Shown in pieces: positions 18,963 to 27,612 of a stretch of 54,962 nt of DNA (the first letter of the stretch is position 1; every line of letters begins with the position of its first letter). Source of the stretch: Myxacorys californica WJT36-NPBG1 (GTDB lineage: Bacteria > Cyanobacteriota > Cyanobacteriia > Leptolyngbyales > Leptolyngbyaceae); the NCBI GenBank assembly GCA_019359315.1, contig JAHHHO010000037.1, positions 1-54,962 on the forward strand, written 5' to 3'. The notes beneath the pieces were generated by a model, which ran no database searches, had not been told where the DNA came from, and saw only the letters and a list, made by a program, of their open reading frames with translations. Made by a program: the position numbers and the translations under genes.

Positions 18963-19553
18963 GGAGGATACTCATCCTTCACCCCTTGATCTTAAAAAAG
19001 CTCTACTCAACAACTTTAACAATTGCTAAAATAGTGTTACGATCCCATACTTAAGAGTGGCTCGATTTTTAAACCGCTCCCAGGTTGTTCGTGCATGAAA
19101 ACCTAAGCAAAATGGCAAAATTCATCGATGCTCTACTCGTCCTTGCTCTTTACCGATGTCAGTTTGCCATCGCGCTTCATGCACTAGAATGATTGAATGC
19201 TTGATTGTCTAGCTTTGTCGAGCATTGATCTAAAATCACCCTTGCTTCCTTGAATGAATGAGTTTGACAGCAACGCACCGTCTCAACCGACTCAAATCTC
19301 AGTTTTTAACAGCCCCTTCTTGTCCCATCCCTTGGGTCATCTCTTCAGGTTCGGATTTGGGTTTGGGTTATGAGTAAGACGTTTGTTCCTAATTTGTTGT
19401 TTCTTCGACTAAGACATTCTGAACGTGGTTCATCAGATGAGAAGAGCGCCCCTAGCGTTGTTCTTAGTTCAGCTCGGTATCGAGTCCAACTCGTGTCATG
19501 TTCTTAGTTTTTTATGCCCTTTCTATAGAGTTTTTGACTAGGAGAAGCAATTT
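18963..19553. other. Long intergenic stretch with probable long leader
   Basis: No gene I can support lies in these 590 bases. A 39-codon frame at 19254-19373 has no ribosome site and low credibility. Close to the next gene, TTCTTAGTT occurs twice (19459 and 19501 areas) and the second is followed by a T run, which could be an attenuator. GGAGAAGC 5 bases ahead of 19554 is a good ribosome site. Confidence 0.3.
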
Positions 19554-19868
19554 ATGCTACACCGCAAGATCTATCAACTCTGTTGCGATGGTCGAGAAGT
19601 CTGGATTTTCTTGCGGGACCAGCAACGCTGGATCGAACGTGCCAGAATTTTGGACATTGAAGGAGATCTCGTGACGCTGCGTTATGAGATGGAAGAAGAG
19701 GACGAAAATTCGTCTTGGGAAGAGATGATTCGCCTCGAAAGTATTGGGGCTGTGATGCAAAAGCTATCGTCTGTCCCGAAAGGAAATTCGGAGCCGCTTG
19801 TTTCGGATGATTGCCCCGAAGCGGAGCAGATTCCAAATCCCCCGTTTACTGAGAAAAAAGAAGATTAA
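19554..19868 (+). CDS. Conserved cyanobacterial protein of unknown function (DUF6679-like)
   Basis: The 104-residue soluble protein begins MLHRKIYQLCCDGREVWIFL and continues RDQQRWIERARILDIEGDLVTLRYE, then an acidic run EEEDENSSWEEM. This pattern recurs as a single-copy gene across cyanobacteria. I attach the DUF6679 label from memory and without a search. It has a clear ribosome site (GGAGAAGC) and its own terminator at 19875-19902, so it is a monocistronic gene with a long leader. Function unknown; the strand-rich core suggests a small beta-barrel. Confidence 0.75.
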   Translation: MLHRKIYQLCCDGREVWIFLRDQQRWIERARILDIEGDLVTLRYEMEEEDENSSWEEMIRLESIGAVMQKLSSVPKGNSEPLVSDDCPEAEQIPNPPFTEKKED

Positions 19869-19874
19869 AACAGC

Positions 19875-19902
19875 AAAGAGAGGAGTAAATCCTCTCTTTT
19901 TT
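19875..19902 (+). terminator. Rho-independent terminator
   Basis: Arms AGAGAGGA (19877-19884) and TCCTCTCT (19890-19897) around a 5-base loop are followed by TTTTTT. It ends the 104-residue protein gene. Confidence 0.9.
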
Positions 19903-19969
19903 ATTTCTCTCTTTATTTACTGTTGGAGAACTAGACGCTAGAAAAATTGCGAATCTTAGATCTGCCTCT

Positions 19970-21322
19970 TTAACTTTTCTTTCCGGTGTACTGCACGCGG
20001 TAAATCCGATTGTTCGCCTCATCGGTAAACAGCAAACTGCCGTCTCGCATTGTTACAAGTCCCACCGGTCTTCCCCAGGTTATCGGTTCTGACGGATCGA
20101 CTAAGAATCCAGTGAGAAAGTCTTCGTAATATCCCTGCGATCGCCCTTCAGCCGTAAAGGGAACATAAACTAGCTTGTATCCTGTGCCTTGATTGCGATT
20201 CCAGGAGCCACGAAACGCGACAAATGCGCCATTGCGGTATTTCTCAGGAAAGGTGGAACCGTTGTAGAATTTTAGTCCCAGCGCGGCAGAATGGGCTTCA
20301 AATAAAACATCAGGTGTGCGAGTTTTAGCCGCCAACTCAGGGCGAATGCTCTTTCCGTTTTCGACATGACGCGGATCGAGACGATCGGGACTTAAGTACG
20401 CGTAAGGAAATCCGTAAAACTCACCAGACTGCACCTGCGTAAGGTAGTCTGGCACGAGGTTATCGCCCAATTCATCCCGCTCATTCACTGTTGCATAGAG
20501 TTGATTGGTTAATGGGCTGAAATCAAGTCCCACCGGATTTCGCAGACCTGATGCAAAGGTTTGACGATCGCTACCGTCAAGATTCATCACCTGAATCGAC
20601 GCCCGAGGCAGCGGTTCTTCTTCAGCATTGGATTGCGAACCGACCGAGACATACAGCTTTTGCCCATCCGGGGAAACGACTACATTGCGCGTCCAGTGCT
20701 GATTGTAGCCTTGCCCAGGTAGCTCGGTAATTGTTTCACCCCTGCCCGTCACTTTCTCTTGCCCTTGCGTGTAGGGAAACCGAATCACAGCATTAGTATT
20801 ACCAACATAAAAAGAATTGCTGCCAAACGTCATTCCAAATGGTAAATTCAATCCATTCTCAGCCGTAGCAAACACGCTTTGAGCATCAGAAACACCATCG
20901 CTATTTTTATCTTTTAGCAACAGAATTCGATTTTGTCGGGTCTCAGTCACCAACACATCACCATTCGGCGTCAAGGCTAACCAACGTGGCCGCTCTAGCT
21001 TGTCAGCAAAGACATTCACTGTAAACCCTTCTGGAACCCGCAATGTAGGATTGGCGGGAATTGGAATCACATTGGGCGGTTTTGATGCACTGTCACTCGT
21101 GTAGGGTTGGGGAAGTTGATCTAGCCCGACACGAATGGGTTGTGGCGTTAAGACTTCGGTCTGGATGCTGCGTTGCGGGACAGCTTGAGGCTGAGTCTCT
21201 TTTGAGTCAGCAGGTGGAGTGAGTGCTGTGTTAGAAGAATTGCACGCTGCTAACGGAGCAATAAGTAACAGCAAAATTAGCAAGCGATGAGAGATAGCTT
21301 GATTACGAAAAAAATAATGCAT
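19970..21322 (-). CDS. PQQ-dependent sugar dehydrogenase-like lipoprotein
   Basis: The 450-residue protein belongs to the glucose/sorbosone dehydrogenase (YliI-type) six-bladed propeller family. It has a lipoprotein signal with a cysteine in APLAACNSS near residue 28, so it should be membrane-tethered in the periplasm. Conserved features include RWLALTPNGDVLVTET, the catalytic-type NQHWTRNVVVSPDGQKLYV (His about 208), GLRNPVGLDFSP, GEFYGFPYAY and GSWNRNQGTGYKL. Family members oxidise aldose sugars with PQQ or act as binding propellers. PQQ biosynthesis genes are not in this window, so the cofactor is uncertain. Confidence 0.82.
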   Translation of the reverse strand: MHYFFRNQAISHRLLILLLLIAPLAACNSSNTALTPPADSKETQPQAVPQRSIQTEVLTPQPIRVGLDQLPQPYTSDSASKPPNVIPIPANPTLRVPEGFTVNVFADKLERPRWLALTPNGDVLVTETRQNRILLLKDKNSDGVSDAQSVFATAENGLNLPFGMTFGSNSFYVGNTNAVIRFPYTQGQEKVTGRGETITELPGQGYNQHWTRNVVVSPDGQKLYVSVGSQSNAEEEPLPRASIQVMNLDGSDRQTFASGLRNPVGLDFSPLTNQLYATVNERDELGDNLVPDYLTQVQSGEFYGFPYAYLSPDRLDPRHVENGKSIRPELAAKTRTPDVLFEAHSAALGLKFYNGSTFPEKYRNGAFVAFRGSWNRNQGTGYKLVYVPFTAEGRSQGYYEDFLTGFLVDPSEPITWGRPVGLVTMRDGSLLFTDEANNRIYRVQYTGKKS

Positions 21323-21345
21323 AGTAAAAATGATGCGTAGTGCAA

Positions 21346-21379
21346 GCGGTTCCTTCAGAGTTGCGCTCTGCGCTAATCG
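21346..21379 (+). repeat. Dispersed repeat copy, intergenic
   Basis: This 34-base copy of the element at 14051-14084 differs at one position. It lies 24 bases upstream of the sugar dehydrogenase start. A more diverged relative, TTGCGCTAATCGCG, is found at 43753-43766. The rest of 21380-21571 shows no gene. Confidence 0.65.
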
Positions 21380-21571
21380 CAGACGTTATTTCTAAGTTAC
21401 AAAAGATTCCTTAATCCTGCATCTGTTGACCGCGATGAGTGCTTTACCTCTAACTACAGACAGAGCTTGCTCAGCCCTTAGACAGCATCAATTGATAGAT
21501 GAATTGCGATCGCAGAATGACCACCATACAAGCATTTCTCAAACGCTTGTAAATCAAAAGCTAATAACATA

Positions 21572-22432
21572 ATGGATGCCAAACTAACGCTTCCTCCTGA
21601 ATCCATTCCTCCCGATTTTGACACTGGCTCTATTTTCTTTGTCGGAACAGCAACTGTTATCTTGCGCTACGCCGGATTTACGATTCTGACCGACCCGAAC
21701 TTTCTGCACCAAGGGGATCACGTTCATTTAGGCTATGGCTTGACCTCGAAGCGGCGCACAAATCCTGCGATCGAGATTGAACAATTACCTGCGATCGATT
21801 TCGTACTGCTCTCTCACAAACACGATGATCATTTCGATCGCATTGCTGCTGAAAAGCTAGATAAATCCGTTCCGATCGTCACGACTCACCATGCTGCAAA
21901 AGCACTCGGGCGGCTCGGCTTTCAAACGCTCCATCCACTAGCAACTTGGGATACATTAACCATTCAAAAAGGAGCAACAACCCTCAAGCTCACGTCGATG
22001 CCCGGACGCCATGGGCCTGGAATTTTAGCAAAAGCTTTACCTCCGGTCATGGGCAGTCTATTGGAATTTCAGTCACCCACCCGAGGAACTCGATTTCGGC
22101 TTTACATCACGGGTGACACGCTCGTGTATGACGAGATCAAAGAGATTCCTAAACGGTTTCCTGACATTGATTTAGCGCTGCTGCATTTAGGTGGAACGCA
22201 GGTGTTTGGCGTGCTGCTGACGATGGATGCAAAACAGGGCGTTGAAGCAATTCGCATTATTTCGCCGCGAAAAGCAATTCCAATTCACTATAACGATTAC
22301 ACCGTCTTTAAATCATCGTTGGATGATTTTGTTAAAGCGGTGCAGGAAGCAGGATTAGAAGATCGAGTTGATTATCTCAGTCATGGAGAAACTTACGCTT
22401 TTGATGTCAGTACTGCAATGCGATTGCCGTAA
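21572..22432 (+). CDS. Metallo-beta-lactamase-fold hydrolase (UlaG-like)
   Basis: The 286-residue cytoplasmic protein carries the metal motif SHKHDDHFD at about residue 76. Other metal-site pieces follow: PGRHGPG near 147, the bridging aspartate in TGDTL near 189, and HYNDYTVF near 239. The N-terminal VGTATVILRYAGFTILTDP is the family opening. Related proteins hydrolyse lactones or phosphodiesters (UlaG ascorbate-6-phosphate lactonase, NAPE-PLD), but the substrate here cannot be named. It stands alone between two minus-strand genes. Confidence 0.82.
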   Translation: MDAKLTLPPESIPPDFDTGSIFFVGTATVILRYAGFTILTDPNFLHQGDHVHLGYGLTSKRRTNPAIEIEQLPAIDFVLLSHKHDDHFDRIAAEKLDKSVPIVTTHHAAKALGRLGFQTLHPLATWDTLTIQKGATTLKLTSMPGRHGPGILAKALPPVMGSLLEFQSPTRGTRFRLYITGDTLVYDEIKEIPKRFPDIDLALLHLGGTQVFGVLLTMDAKQGVEAIRIISPRKAIPIHYNDYTVFKSSLDDFVKAVQEAGLEDRVDYLSHGETYAFDVSTAMRLP

Positions 22433-22551
22433 GTCAAGTGCAGCAGATTGGATAATAGATGGAGCCGCTATGAGATCTGACTCTCTTCTTGAAAAGAAAG
22501 GCACTAAAATCTTGTTTCCTCTTCCAAAAGCAAAGGTTAGGACAGATTAAT

Positions 22552-22932
22552 TCACGCAATTTTCTCTTCTAGAGGCTGACAAAAATCCTGCACGCCTGCC
22601 TTAAGAACATAAATAGCAACAGGAACTGCAAGCCGTGTGGGCAGTTCCGTGTGTTCTACGATCGCATCAATAATTCCGCCCGCTAAGCCATCTTCTAGCC
22701 CTTCCTTTAGGTCTGCTCGACACACAACATGCCGCCACCGCTTCGCAAGTCCTTCGATCCATCGCTCATTGTTCTCCGGCTCCTGCCCTGAGCGAATCGC
22801 TAAGGAGATTGCCGCATCTTCTAAATCCCCGTCACAGTCCTCAATGACTTGAAGCGCGTCTAGGGCAGCGGCATGACCAGCGAGTTCTGAGCGATAGAAG
22901 TCAAGTTCTTCAGGCGAAATCATAAACGACAT
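22552..22932 (-). CDS. Conserved hypothetical protein
   Basis: I do not recognise a named domain in this about 126-residue protein. The N-terminal half is acidic (SPEELDFYRSELAGHAAALDAL, VIEDCDGDLEDAAISLAI) and helical; the C-terminal half (GLAGGIIDAIVEHTELPTRLAVPVAIYVLKAG) is hydrophobic and might pack on a partner. I start at ATG 22932 because AAAGGGA lies 8 bases before it; the longer frame to 22977 adds 15 residues. Similar cyanobacterial proteins are familiar to me only as uncharacterised. Confidence 0.6.
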   Translation of the reverse strand: MSFMISPEELDFYRSELAGHAAALDALQVIEDCDGDLEDAAISLAIRSGQEPENNERWIEGLAKRWRHVVCRADLKEGLEDGLAGGIIDAIVEHTELPTRLAVPVAIYVLKAGVQDFCQPLEEKIA

Positions 22933-23062
22933 AGAAATCCCTTTGTTAAAAGGAAGGTTGCTTTGCGATCGTAGCACTGTTAACTTATAAATTCGACTAA
23001 GAACTCGTTTCTAGAGGGCGAAGTAGAATAATTTCGAGGTCGCAAAATTAATTGAACCATAC

Positions 23063-23416
23063 CTATTCTGATAGCTCTAAATGCTTCGCGATCGCACCTA
23101 AAACCCGATTCAAATCAGAAATCGTTCCTTTGATCTCTGTCACATCCGTCGATAACTGATCTAATCGAGTTTCGAGTTGTTTGATATCAGAATTAAGCGA
23201 TGTTTGCCAGAGAGAAGACTTTAATGCAGAAAGAATCTTCTCGACTGTTGAAAAGTTAGGATCGTAGTCAGGATCATTCAGAATACGGTTAATTTGCTGA
23301 GTGTACCCTAAGTCACTCCCACCATTTTCCTTCGCAATTTGGGCTGAAATTTTGCGAATGCTCATTCCCTGAGTCTTCATCAATTCTCGAATGATCTCCA
23401 CCACATGTTCTTGCAT
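23063..23416 (-). CDS. Small HTH and coiled-coil protein
   Basis: The 117-residue protein has an N-terminal helix-turn-helix region similar to XRE-type domains (MSIRKISAQIAKENGGSDLGYTQQINRILNDP), followed by SWQT linker-like residues and a predicted coiled coil (SDIKQLETRLDQLSTDVTEIKGTISDLNRVL, about 78-108). It may be a small dimeric DNA-binding regulator. No target can be named. It neighbours an insertion-sequence remnant, so it may be part of accessory DNA. Confidence 0.6.
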   Translation of the reverse strand: MQEHVVEIIRELMKTQGMSIRKISAQIAKENGGSDLGYTQQINRILNDPDYDPNFSTVEKILSALKSSLWQTSLNSDIKQLETRLDQLSTDVTEIKGTISDLNRVLGAIAKHLELSE

Positions 23417-23650
23417 AACTGCCTCTACTTCAATTACTCTATTAGCTGAGAACTTGAATCAACTGAGCGACCTTCTCCTATTTGGAAAAGGTCGTTTTTC
23501 TAGTTCACTATTTGCCTTTAGAACATAAAATATAATCTTTATTGATAATCTCTATTGATAGTCTTCATTCACAACTCGGCAGTTACAGGTAAGAAAAATA
23601 CGATCGCAATTTTGCGCCGTATCCCAAGTTTAGAGGTTGTTTAAAGAGTT

Positions 23651-23731
23651 TCAGAAGCTAGCAAATTCAGCCACTCGCTTAATCATGAAGCGAATGACTG
23701 TAATGTAGATCATCCAGAAGTGTTGAAAGAA
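23651..23731 (-). pseudogene. Transposase C-terminal remnant
   Basis: A 26-residue in-frame fragment contains HFWMIYITVIRFMIKRVAEF, then a stop. It is followed on the minus strand by TTTAAACAACCTCTAA. Both features resemble the C-terminus and end of IS4/IS5-type elements seen in cyanobacteria. The reading frame is stopped just upstream (23732-23734), so it is a decayed fragment. Family assignment is from memory. Confidence 0.4.
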
Positions 23732-23743
23732 AGTTTAAGACAG

Positions 23744-23784
23744 ATAAATAGGGGGCAGAAAAGGGTATTCTGTCCCCTATTTAT
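23744..23784. repeat. Inverted repeat beside the transposase remnant
   Basis: Seventeen-base arms (23744-23760 and 23768-23784, one G-T pair) starting ATAAATAGGGGGCAGAA enclose a 7-base loop. It could be a small mobile palindrome or a terminator for the remnant's neighbourhood. The rest of 23417-23880 holds no gene I can support. Confidence 0.6.
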
Positions 23785-23881
23785 GGAAAAATGATTCTGA
23801 TCATGCCTCTAGCTTAGCGAAAGTGCATAACACCCTCTAGACTTGCGTAGTGCCTGTCTCGTCCGCATTAATTAATGTGTT

Positions 23882-24817
23882 CTAATCCACTGACAAAACT
23901 GCTTTGCCCAAAAACTTCCGCTCGGTCAGTTGTTGTGCCACCTCTGCAATGTCTGTCCAAGAGGCTTCTAGAGCAATGTGAGGAACCAAAAGCCCTTCAG
24001 CAACGAGCTTCAGAAGGCGCGTCAAGCCAACCGAGGCAGGCTGTTTTTTCAATTCGTGAAACAGAATAAATCCGTATAAGTTCAAGCCACCTCTACCATA
24101 AAAACGAGAGGCGTTAAACGTCACTTCTGAGCCAGCGGTTGCCCCGAACGTCACGCATGTTCCATCTACCGCTAGCGTTTCTAGCACCAAAGGTAAAACA
24201 TCGCCCCCGATCGAATCTAGAGCCAGATCGTACGGTGCGTATTGAGCAAAATCTGTGCCTTCACTACCGATAATCACCTGTTTTGCGCCTGCCGTTTCGA
24301 CAAACTCGATCAAATCAGGACTGCGAACTTGAGCCGTCACGGTTGCGCCCGCATACTCTGCTAGTTGACACGCAAAATGCCCGACGCCTCCCGAGGCGCC
24401 AGTGATTAAAACGGATTTTCCGAGGAGCCAACCCCCACGCTCTAACGCATGTAGCGCTGTTAATCCAGCTACAGGAAGCGTCGCGGCGGTTTTAAAGTCA
24501 ACCGAATCTGGCAGCGCTGCGATCGCATCAGTGGGCACAGCGACAAACTCTGCCCAAGCGCCAGATGGCACAAATCCGACCACTCGCGTTCCCATGGGTA
24601 GCCCTGACCCATCCGTTGCCGCCACCTCCACCGTGCCTGCTAGATCCCAACCCGGTCGCCAGCCTGCTTCGGCAGACTGAGAGCGGCGGACTTCCCCGCG
24701 ATTAAGCGAAAGGGCAACCACTCGGATAAGTGCTTCTGATGGGAGCGGAGTCGGACGATCGACCTCAGCGATCGCAAGTCGCCCAGTAACGGATGGATTT
24801 ACAACAACTGCACGCAT
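23882..24817 (-). CDS. Zinc-type alcohol dehydrogenase-like / quinone oxidoreductase
   Basis: The about 311-residue protein belongs to the medium-chain dehydrogenase family, quinone oxidoreductase branch. It opens with MRAVVVNPSVTGRLAIAEV and has the NADPH-binding segment GASGGVGHFACQLAEYAGA (about 145-163). The structural and catalytic zinc cysteines of true alcohol dehydrogenases are missing, so it should be zinc-independent and reduce quinones or enals with NADPH. ATG 24817 is preferred, since AAAGG is 5 bases before it; the longer frame to 24868 adds 17 residues. Confidence 0.82.
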   Translation of the reverse strand: MRAVVVNPSVTGRLAIAEVDRPTPLPSEALIRVVALSLNRGEVRRSQSAEAGWRPGWDLAGTVEVAATDGSGLPMGTRVVGFVPSGAWAEFVAVPTDAIAALPDSVDFKTAATLPVAGLTALHALERGGWLLGKSVLITGASGGVGHFACQLAEYAGATVTAQVRSPDLIEFVETAGAKQVIIGSEGTDFAQYAPYDLALDSIGGDVLPLVLETLAVDGTCVTFGATAGSEVTFNASRFYGRGGLNLYGFILFHELKKQPASVGLTRLLKLVAEGLLVPHIALEASWTDIAEVAQQLTERKFLGKAVLSVD

Positions 24818-25041
24818 TCGACCTTTAGCAAAATGGTGGTATATTCTGACATTTTGCAAAGCGATCATCGCATGTCTTCAGGTTTTCTTGAGATTCACAA
24901 AGAAATTGCCGCGATTTGTCTAGAAAAAGCTCCAAAAGGGTTCGTTGTGATACAAAGTGGCTGCTATTCTAAAAGTAAGTGCCAGCTAGCCTAAGAATTG
25001 TTCTGGCAAAATTGCAAATGTTACGAAATTTCTACCCGCAC

Positions 25042-25068
25042 TTGAGATGCCTTGAGCTGTGCTATGGT
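25042..25068 (+). promoter_or_regulatory. Possible promoter of the RNA-binding protein gene
   Basis: TTGAGA (25042-25047) and TATGGT (25063-25068) are separated by 15 bases. Transcription from here would give a leader of about 85 bases, as expected for cold-regulated RNA-binding protein mRNAs. The spacing is short, so this is tentative. Confidence 0.3.
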
Positions 25069-25159
25069 TAAGGTGAAGGATTATTTTCGGCTGTGTAATT
25101 CGTTTTATAGGCGTTTCTCCGAATCTAACTCTCCACACCTCTGATTCTGGAGCCATTTC

Positions 25160-25483
25160 ATGTCAATTTATGTGGGCAATCTGTCTTACGAAGTCACGCA
25201 AGATGACTTGAGTCAGACATTTGCAGAATATGGAACCGTTAAACGGGTTCAAGTACCGACCGATCGAGAAACAGGTCGTATGCGCGGCTTTGCGTTTGTC
25301 GAGATGGAGACCGATGCAGAAGAAGCGGCTGCCATTGAAGCACTAGACGGTGCAGAATGGATGGGTCGCGATCTTAAAGTGAATAAGGCAAAACCCCGTG
25401 AAGAGCGTCCTTCGGGCGGCGGCGGCGGTGGCTGGTCAAATCAAAACCGCGGTGGCGGTGGTGGCGGCGGACGCCGTTATTAA
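25160..25483 (+). CDS. rbp: RRM-domain glycine-rich RNA-binding protein
   Basis: The 107-residue protein has one RRM domain with RNP2 (IYVGNL, residues 3-8) and RNP1 (RGFAFVEM, 42-49), then a glycine-rich tail ([19 protein letters not shown]) from residue 89. This is the cyanobacterial Rbp type, usually cold-induced, that binds U-rich RNA and helps mRNA localisation at membranes. Pairing with rpsU downstream is a recurring cyanobacterial arrangement. It has a strong terminator at 25578-25604. Confidence 0.93.
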   Translation: MSIYVGNLSYEVTQDDLSQTFAEYGTVKRVQVPTDRETGRMRGFAFVEMETDAEEAAAIEALDGAEWMGRDLKVNKAKPREERPSGGGGGGWSNQNRGGGGGGGRRY

Positions 25484-25577
25484 GAATCTATACCGCCTGT
25501 TGAAGCGTTGTTTGCTACTTAGCAGGCGAGATTTTTGGTTATGGTTGACCCTGTAGACTGTTTCACTTAAAGTCTTG

Positions 25578-25604
25578 AAGGCAGACAAGGCGTCTGCCTT
25601 TTTT
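25578..25604 (+). terminator. Rho-independent terminator after rbp
   Basis: Arms AAGGCAGAC (25578-25586) and GTCTGCCTT (25592-25600) with a 5-base loop run into TTTTTT. A read-through could still reach rpsU, 70 bases on. Confidence 0.92.
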
Positions 25605-25674
25605 ATTAAAAGGTTTTGCTAGATCGCTAGATTGAGTCTAGACTAAACCTACGTCGATTCGTAAGGAGAAAAGG

Positions 25675-25866
25675 ATGCCGCAAGTTATTCCAGGTGAAGA
25701 CGAAAGAATTGATTCTGTTTTGCGTCGATTTAAGCGTGAAGTTTCTAAAGCAGAAATTTTCCCCGATATGCGGAAGCATCGCTTTTTTGAGACGCCAATT
25801 GAGAAACGGAAGCGCAAAGCTTTAGCAAAGCATAAGCAGAGAAAGCGCGGTGGGTCTCGCAATTAA
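25675..25866 (+). CDS. rpsU: 30S ribosomal protein S21
   Basis: The 63-residue basic protein starts [20 protein letters not shown] and ends in a lysine/arginine tail ([18 protein letters not shown]). It binds near the 3' end of 16S rRNA and helps initiation. GTAAGGAG lies 5 bases before ATG 25675. It lies just downstream of rbp and ends before a palindromic terminator. Confidence 0.95.
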   Translation: MPQVIPGEDERIDSVLRRFKREVSKAEIFPDMRKHRFFETPIEKRKRKALAKHKQRKRGGSRN

Positions 25867-25891
25867 TTTTTGAAGCTACTACCTAAAACTA

Positions 25892-25944
25892 AAAACTAAA
25901 GATGCGATCGCGTGAAGAAAAGCCGCGATCGCATCTTTAGTTTT
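25892..25944. terminator. Bidirectional hairpin between rpsU and rep
   Basis: Arms 25892-25912 (AAAACTAAAGATGCGATCGC+G) and 25924-25944 are perfectly complementary over 21 bases, each carrying a HIP1 octamer. A-rich and T-rich flanks make it a terminator in both directions, for rpsU and for the convergent minus-strand gene. Confidence 0.85.
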
Positions 25945-26000
25945 AGGCTCTCTGCTTTTATGCAGAAGTTTTGGATCCAGAGTGTCCTAGCCAGGCTGCT

Positions 26001-27083
26001 TTACGCACATTTCAGTTTGGCGACGTTAATCTGAAATTGAATAGTTGAAATTTTGTTTTTTCCGGGTAGTTCTTGCGCTCCAAAAATATAGCCGTCTTGC
26101 GTCAGTTCATCGACGGTACGCCAAAAAATTTGATTATTTCGAGAAGAATTGCTACCGAATAAGTCTAAGTTCTTAAACAAATATTTTTTAGAAATCGAAA
26201 CAAACTGTCCTTCGTGTAGCGTGTCCCACTTCATTCGACTCGCTAGGTAGACCAACAGCTTTGTTTTGTAATCTGATTTTGCACTACTGCCTAGCTTTTG
26301 AGTAATGTCAAAGCTATTAGAGAAGAAAACGCAGTCCCCTGTTCGAGCCGGACCATCGAAGAACTCTAGAGAAATCGTGTAAGAATCCGCTAGTTCGTAA
26401 GTGTAATCAGCGGCTTTAACGAGATCAAAATCACGTGGAACGTGATCAATTTCATAATCTTTGATGCGTAAAATGCTCTTGATCATCACCTTAGCGGCGC
26501 GATTTTGATGGTTCTTTCTAAACGATTGAGCTAATACTAATTCTGTTCTATGAAGGTTCACCAAATCGCAATTGAGTTGCGATCGCAGCTTTGAGGCAAA
26601 TCCTCCATCTTTGGTACGAGTATATCCTAAACTTTCCAACAAATCATTCGAGCGAAACGTGACGATCGGGCCTGTCCCTTGCTGTGCCGCCAGTTTATAA
26701 AGGTACAAAACAATCGACACTTGACGCGGATTGAGAAACGTAATCAGCGCCATAAATAAACGCTGAGTTTTGCGATCCTGAATTTTCTCAAGTCCGTTGC
26801 TGACGCCTTTGGTCGCACAAATTGACCAGTCGAGTTTAGCGTATTCTGCTTTGAGGTCTTCCCATTCTTCCGCAGAAAGATTTTCTAGCGGAACGCGGCG
26901 AGTCAGCGCCAGCTCGCTGTCATCTGTTCTGTCCGCCTCGACACGCAGTTCCAAATAGTAGCCGTCAGCATCCGATCGCAACCTTGGTACTCCAGCGTCG
27001 GGATGCCGAATCGATGCACTAGCGCGGGGCAACACCATCAGCAGTTGGCTATCAACTGGAAAAGTCGCTTCTACATTTTTCAT
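26001..27083 (-). CDS. Probable winged-helix replication-initiator-like protein
   Basis: I do not know a name for this 360-residue protein. It has two helical blocks that look like winged-helix domains: about 112-190 (RLFMALITFLNPRQVSIVLY ... LRSQLNCDLVNL) and 265-335 (KTKLLVYLASRMKWDTLHEG ... NQIFWRTVDELTQDGY). Two winged helices in tandem is the layout of iteron-binding Rep proteins (RepE/RepA/Pi type). No HUH nuclease or helicase motif is seen. It is transcribed away from seven direct 15-bp iterons that start about 190 bases from its ATG, which strongly suggests it binds them. The claim of Rep function is inference from layout and context. Confidence 0.55.
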   Translation of the reverse strand: MKNVEATFPVDSQLLMVLPRASASIRHPDAGVPRLRSDADGYYLELRVEADRTDDSELALTRRVPLENLSAEEWEDLKAEYAKLDWSICATKGVSNGLEKIQDRKTQRLFMALITFLNPRQVSIVLYLYKLAAQQGTGPIVTFRSNDLLESLGYTRTKDGGFASKLRSQLNCDLVNLHRTELVLAQSFRKNHQNRAAKVMIKSILRIKDYEIDHVPRDFDLVKAADYTYELADSYTISLEFFDGPARTGDCVFFSNSFDITQKLGSSAKSDYKTKLLVYLASRMKWDTLHEGQFVSISKKYLFKNLDLFGSNSSRNNQIFWRTVDELTQDGYIFGAQELPGKNKISTIQFQINVAKLKCA

Positions 27084-27204
27084 TACTTGGAACAGCGGGG
27101 GTGAAGAATCAGGGTCAGTTATGAGCCATTCGCGAGGAGAGACTTAGAACTGAAGACCCCACATATAGTGCCTCACCCTTTCGATTTTGTCTAGGGGTTA
27201 AACG

Positions 27205-27256
27205 CTATATCTGGAGTGTTAGAGCCTGGAGTCGCGATTCACTCCGCTAGATATAG
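27205..27256. repeat. Inverted repeat beside the iterons
   Basis: CTATATCTGGAGTG (27205-27218) and CACTCCGCTAGATATAG (27240-27256) are complementary apart from a 3-base bulge. It lies between the rep-like start and the first iteron, where the rep promoter should be, so it may be an autoregulatory operator as in iteron plasmids. Confidence 0.5.
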
Positions 27257-27274
27257 AAGCTGAACTCCATTATT

Positions 27275-27612
27275 CTGTAACGCTGCCGTATGATTTCTGC
27301 GCTATTGCCTGTAACTTTGGCGTTTGATCTCAGCCTGTAACTTTGGTGTAGGTGCGATCGTGCATTCTGTAACGCTGGCGTCCAATTTTACCTTGAAATA
27401 CAACACGAGATTCTTCTAGAAATTTGTAGGGCGTCTCCTTTAGAAGTTGCGCCTTTAGAGCGAATTGCATCCTCCGTTCTTTAGCATTGCTTCTCTAGGA
27501 TCAGGCTTTATTGCTCGGCAAGATTTCTTGCCAAACAGCCTTCGAGTCTGTAACTCTAGCGTCTGTTCTTGTCCTGTAACCCTGCCGGATCTCTGTCCTG
27601 TAACTTCGGCGT
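27275..27612 (+). other. Iteron array, candidate replication origin
   Basis: Seven 15-base direct repeats, all in the same direction, start at 27275, 27309, 27335, 27367, 27548, 27574 and 27598. All share CTGTAAC and most end GGCGT (consensus CTGTAACNYTRGCGT). Four and three copies form two groups separated by 181 bases; within groups the starts are 24-34 bases apart. Such arrays bind Rep proteins in plasmid origins. Between 27613 and 28015 there is no gene I accept: a 130-codon frame at 27465-27857 runs through the iterons and looks fortuitous. Confidence 0.72.

Noticed and set aside
19254-19373. 39-codon frame MNEFDSNAPSQ...
   Set aside because: No ribosome site and no recognisable pattern; kept only as part of the intergenic description.
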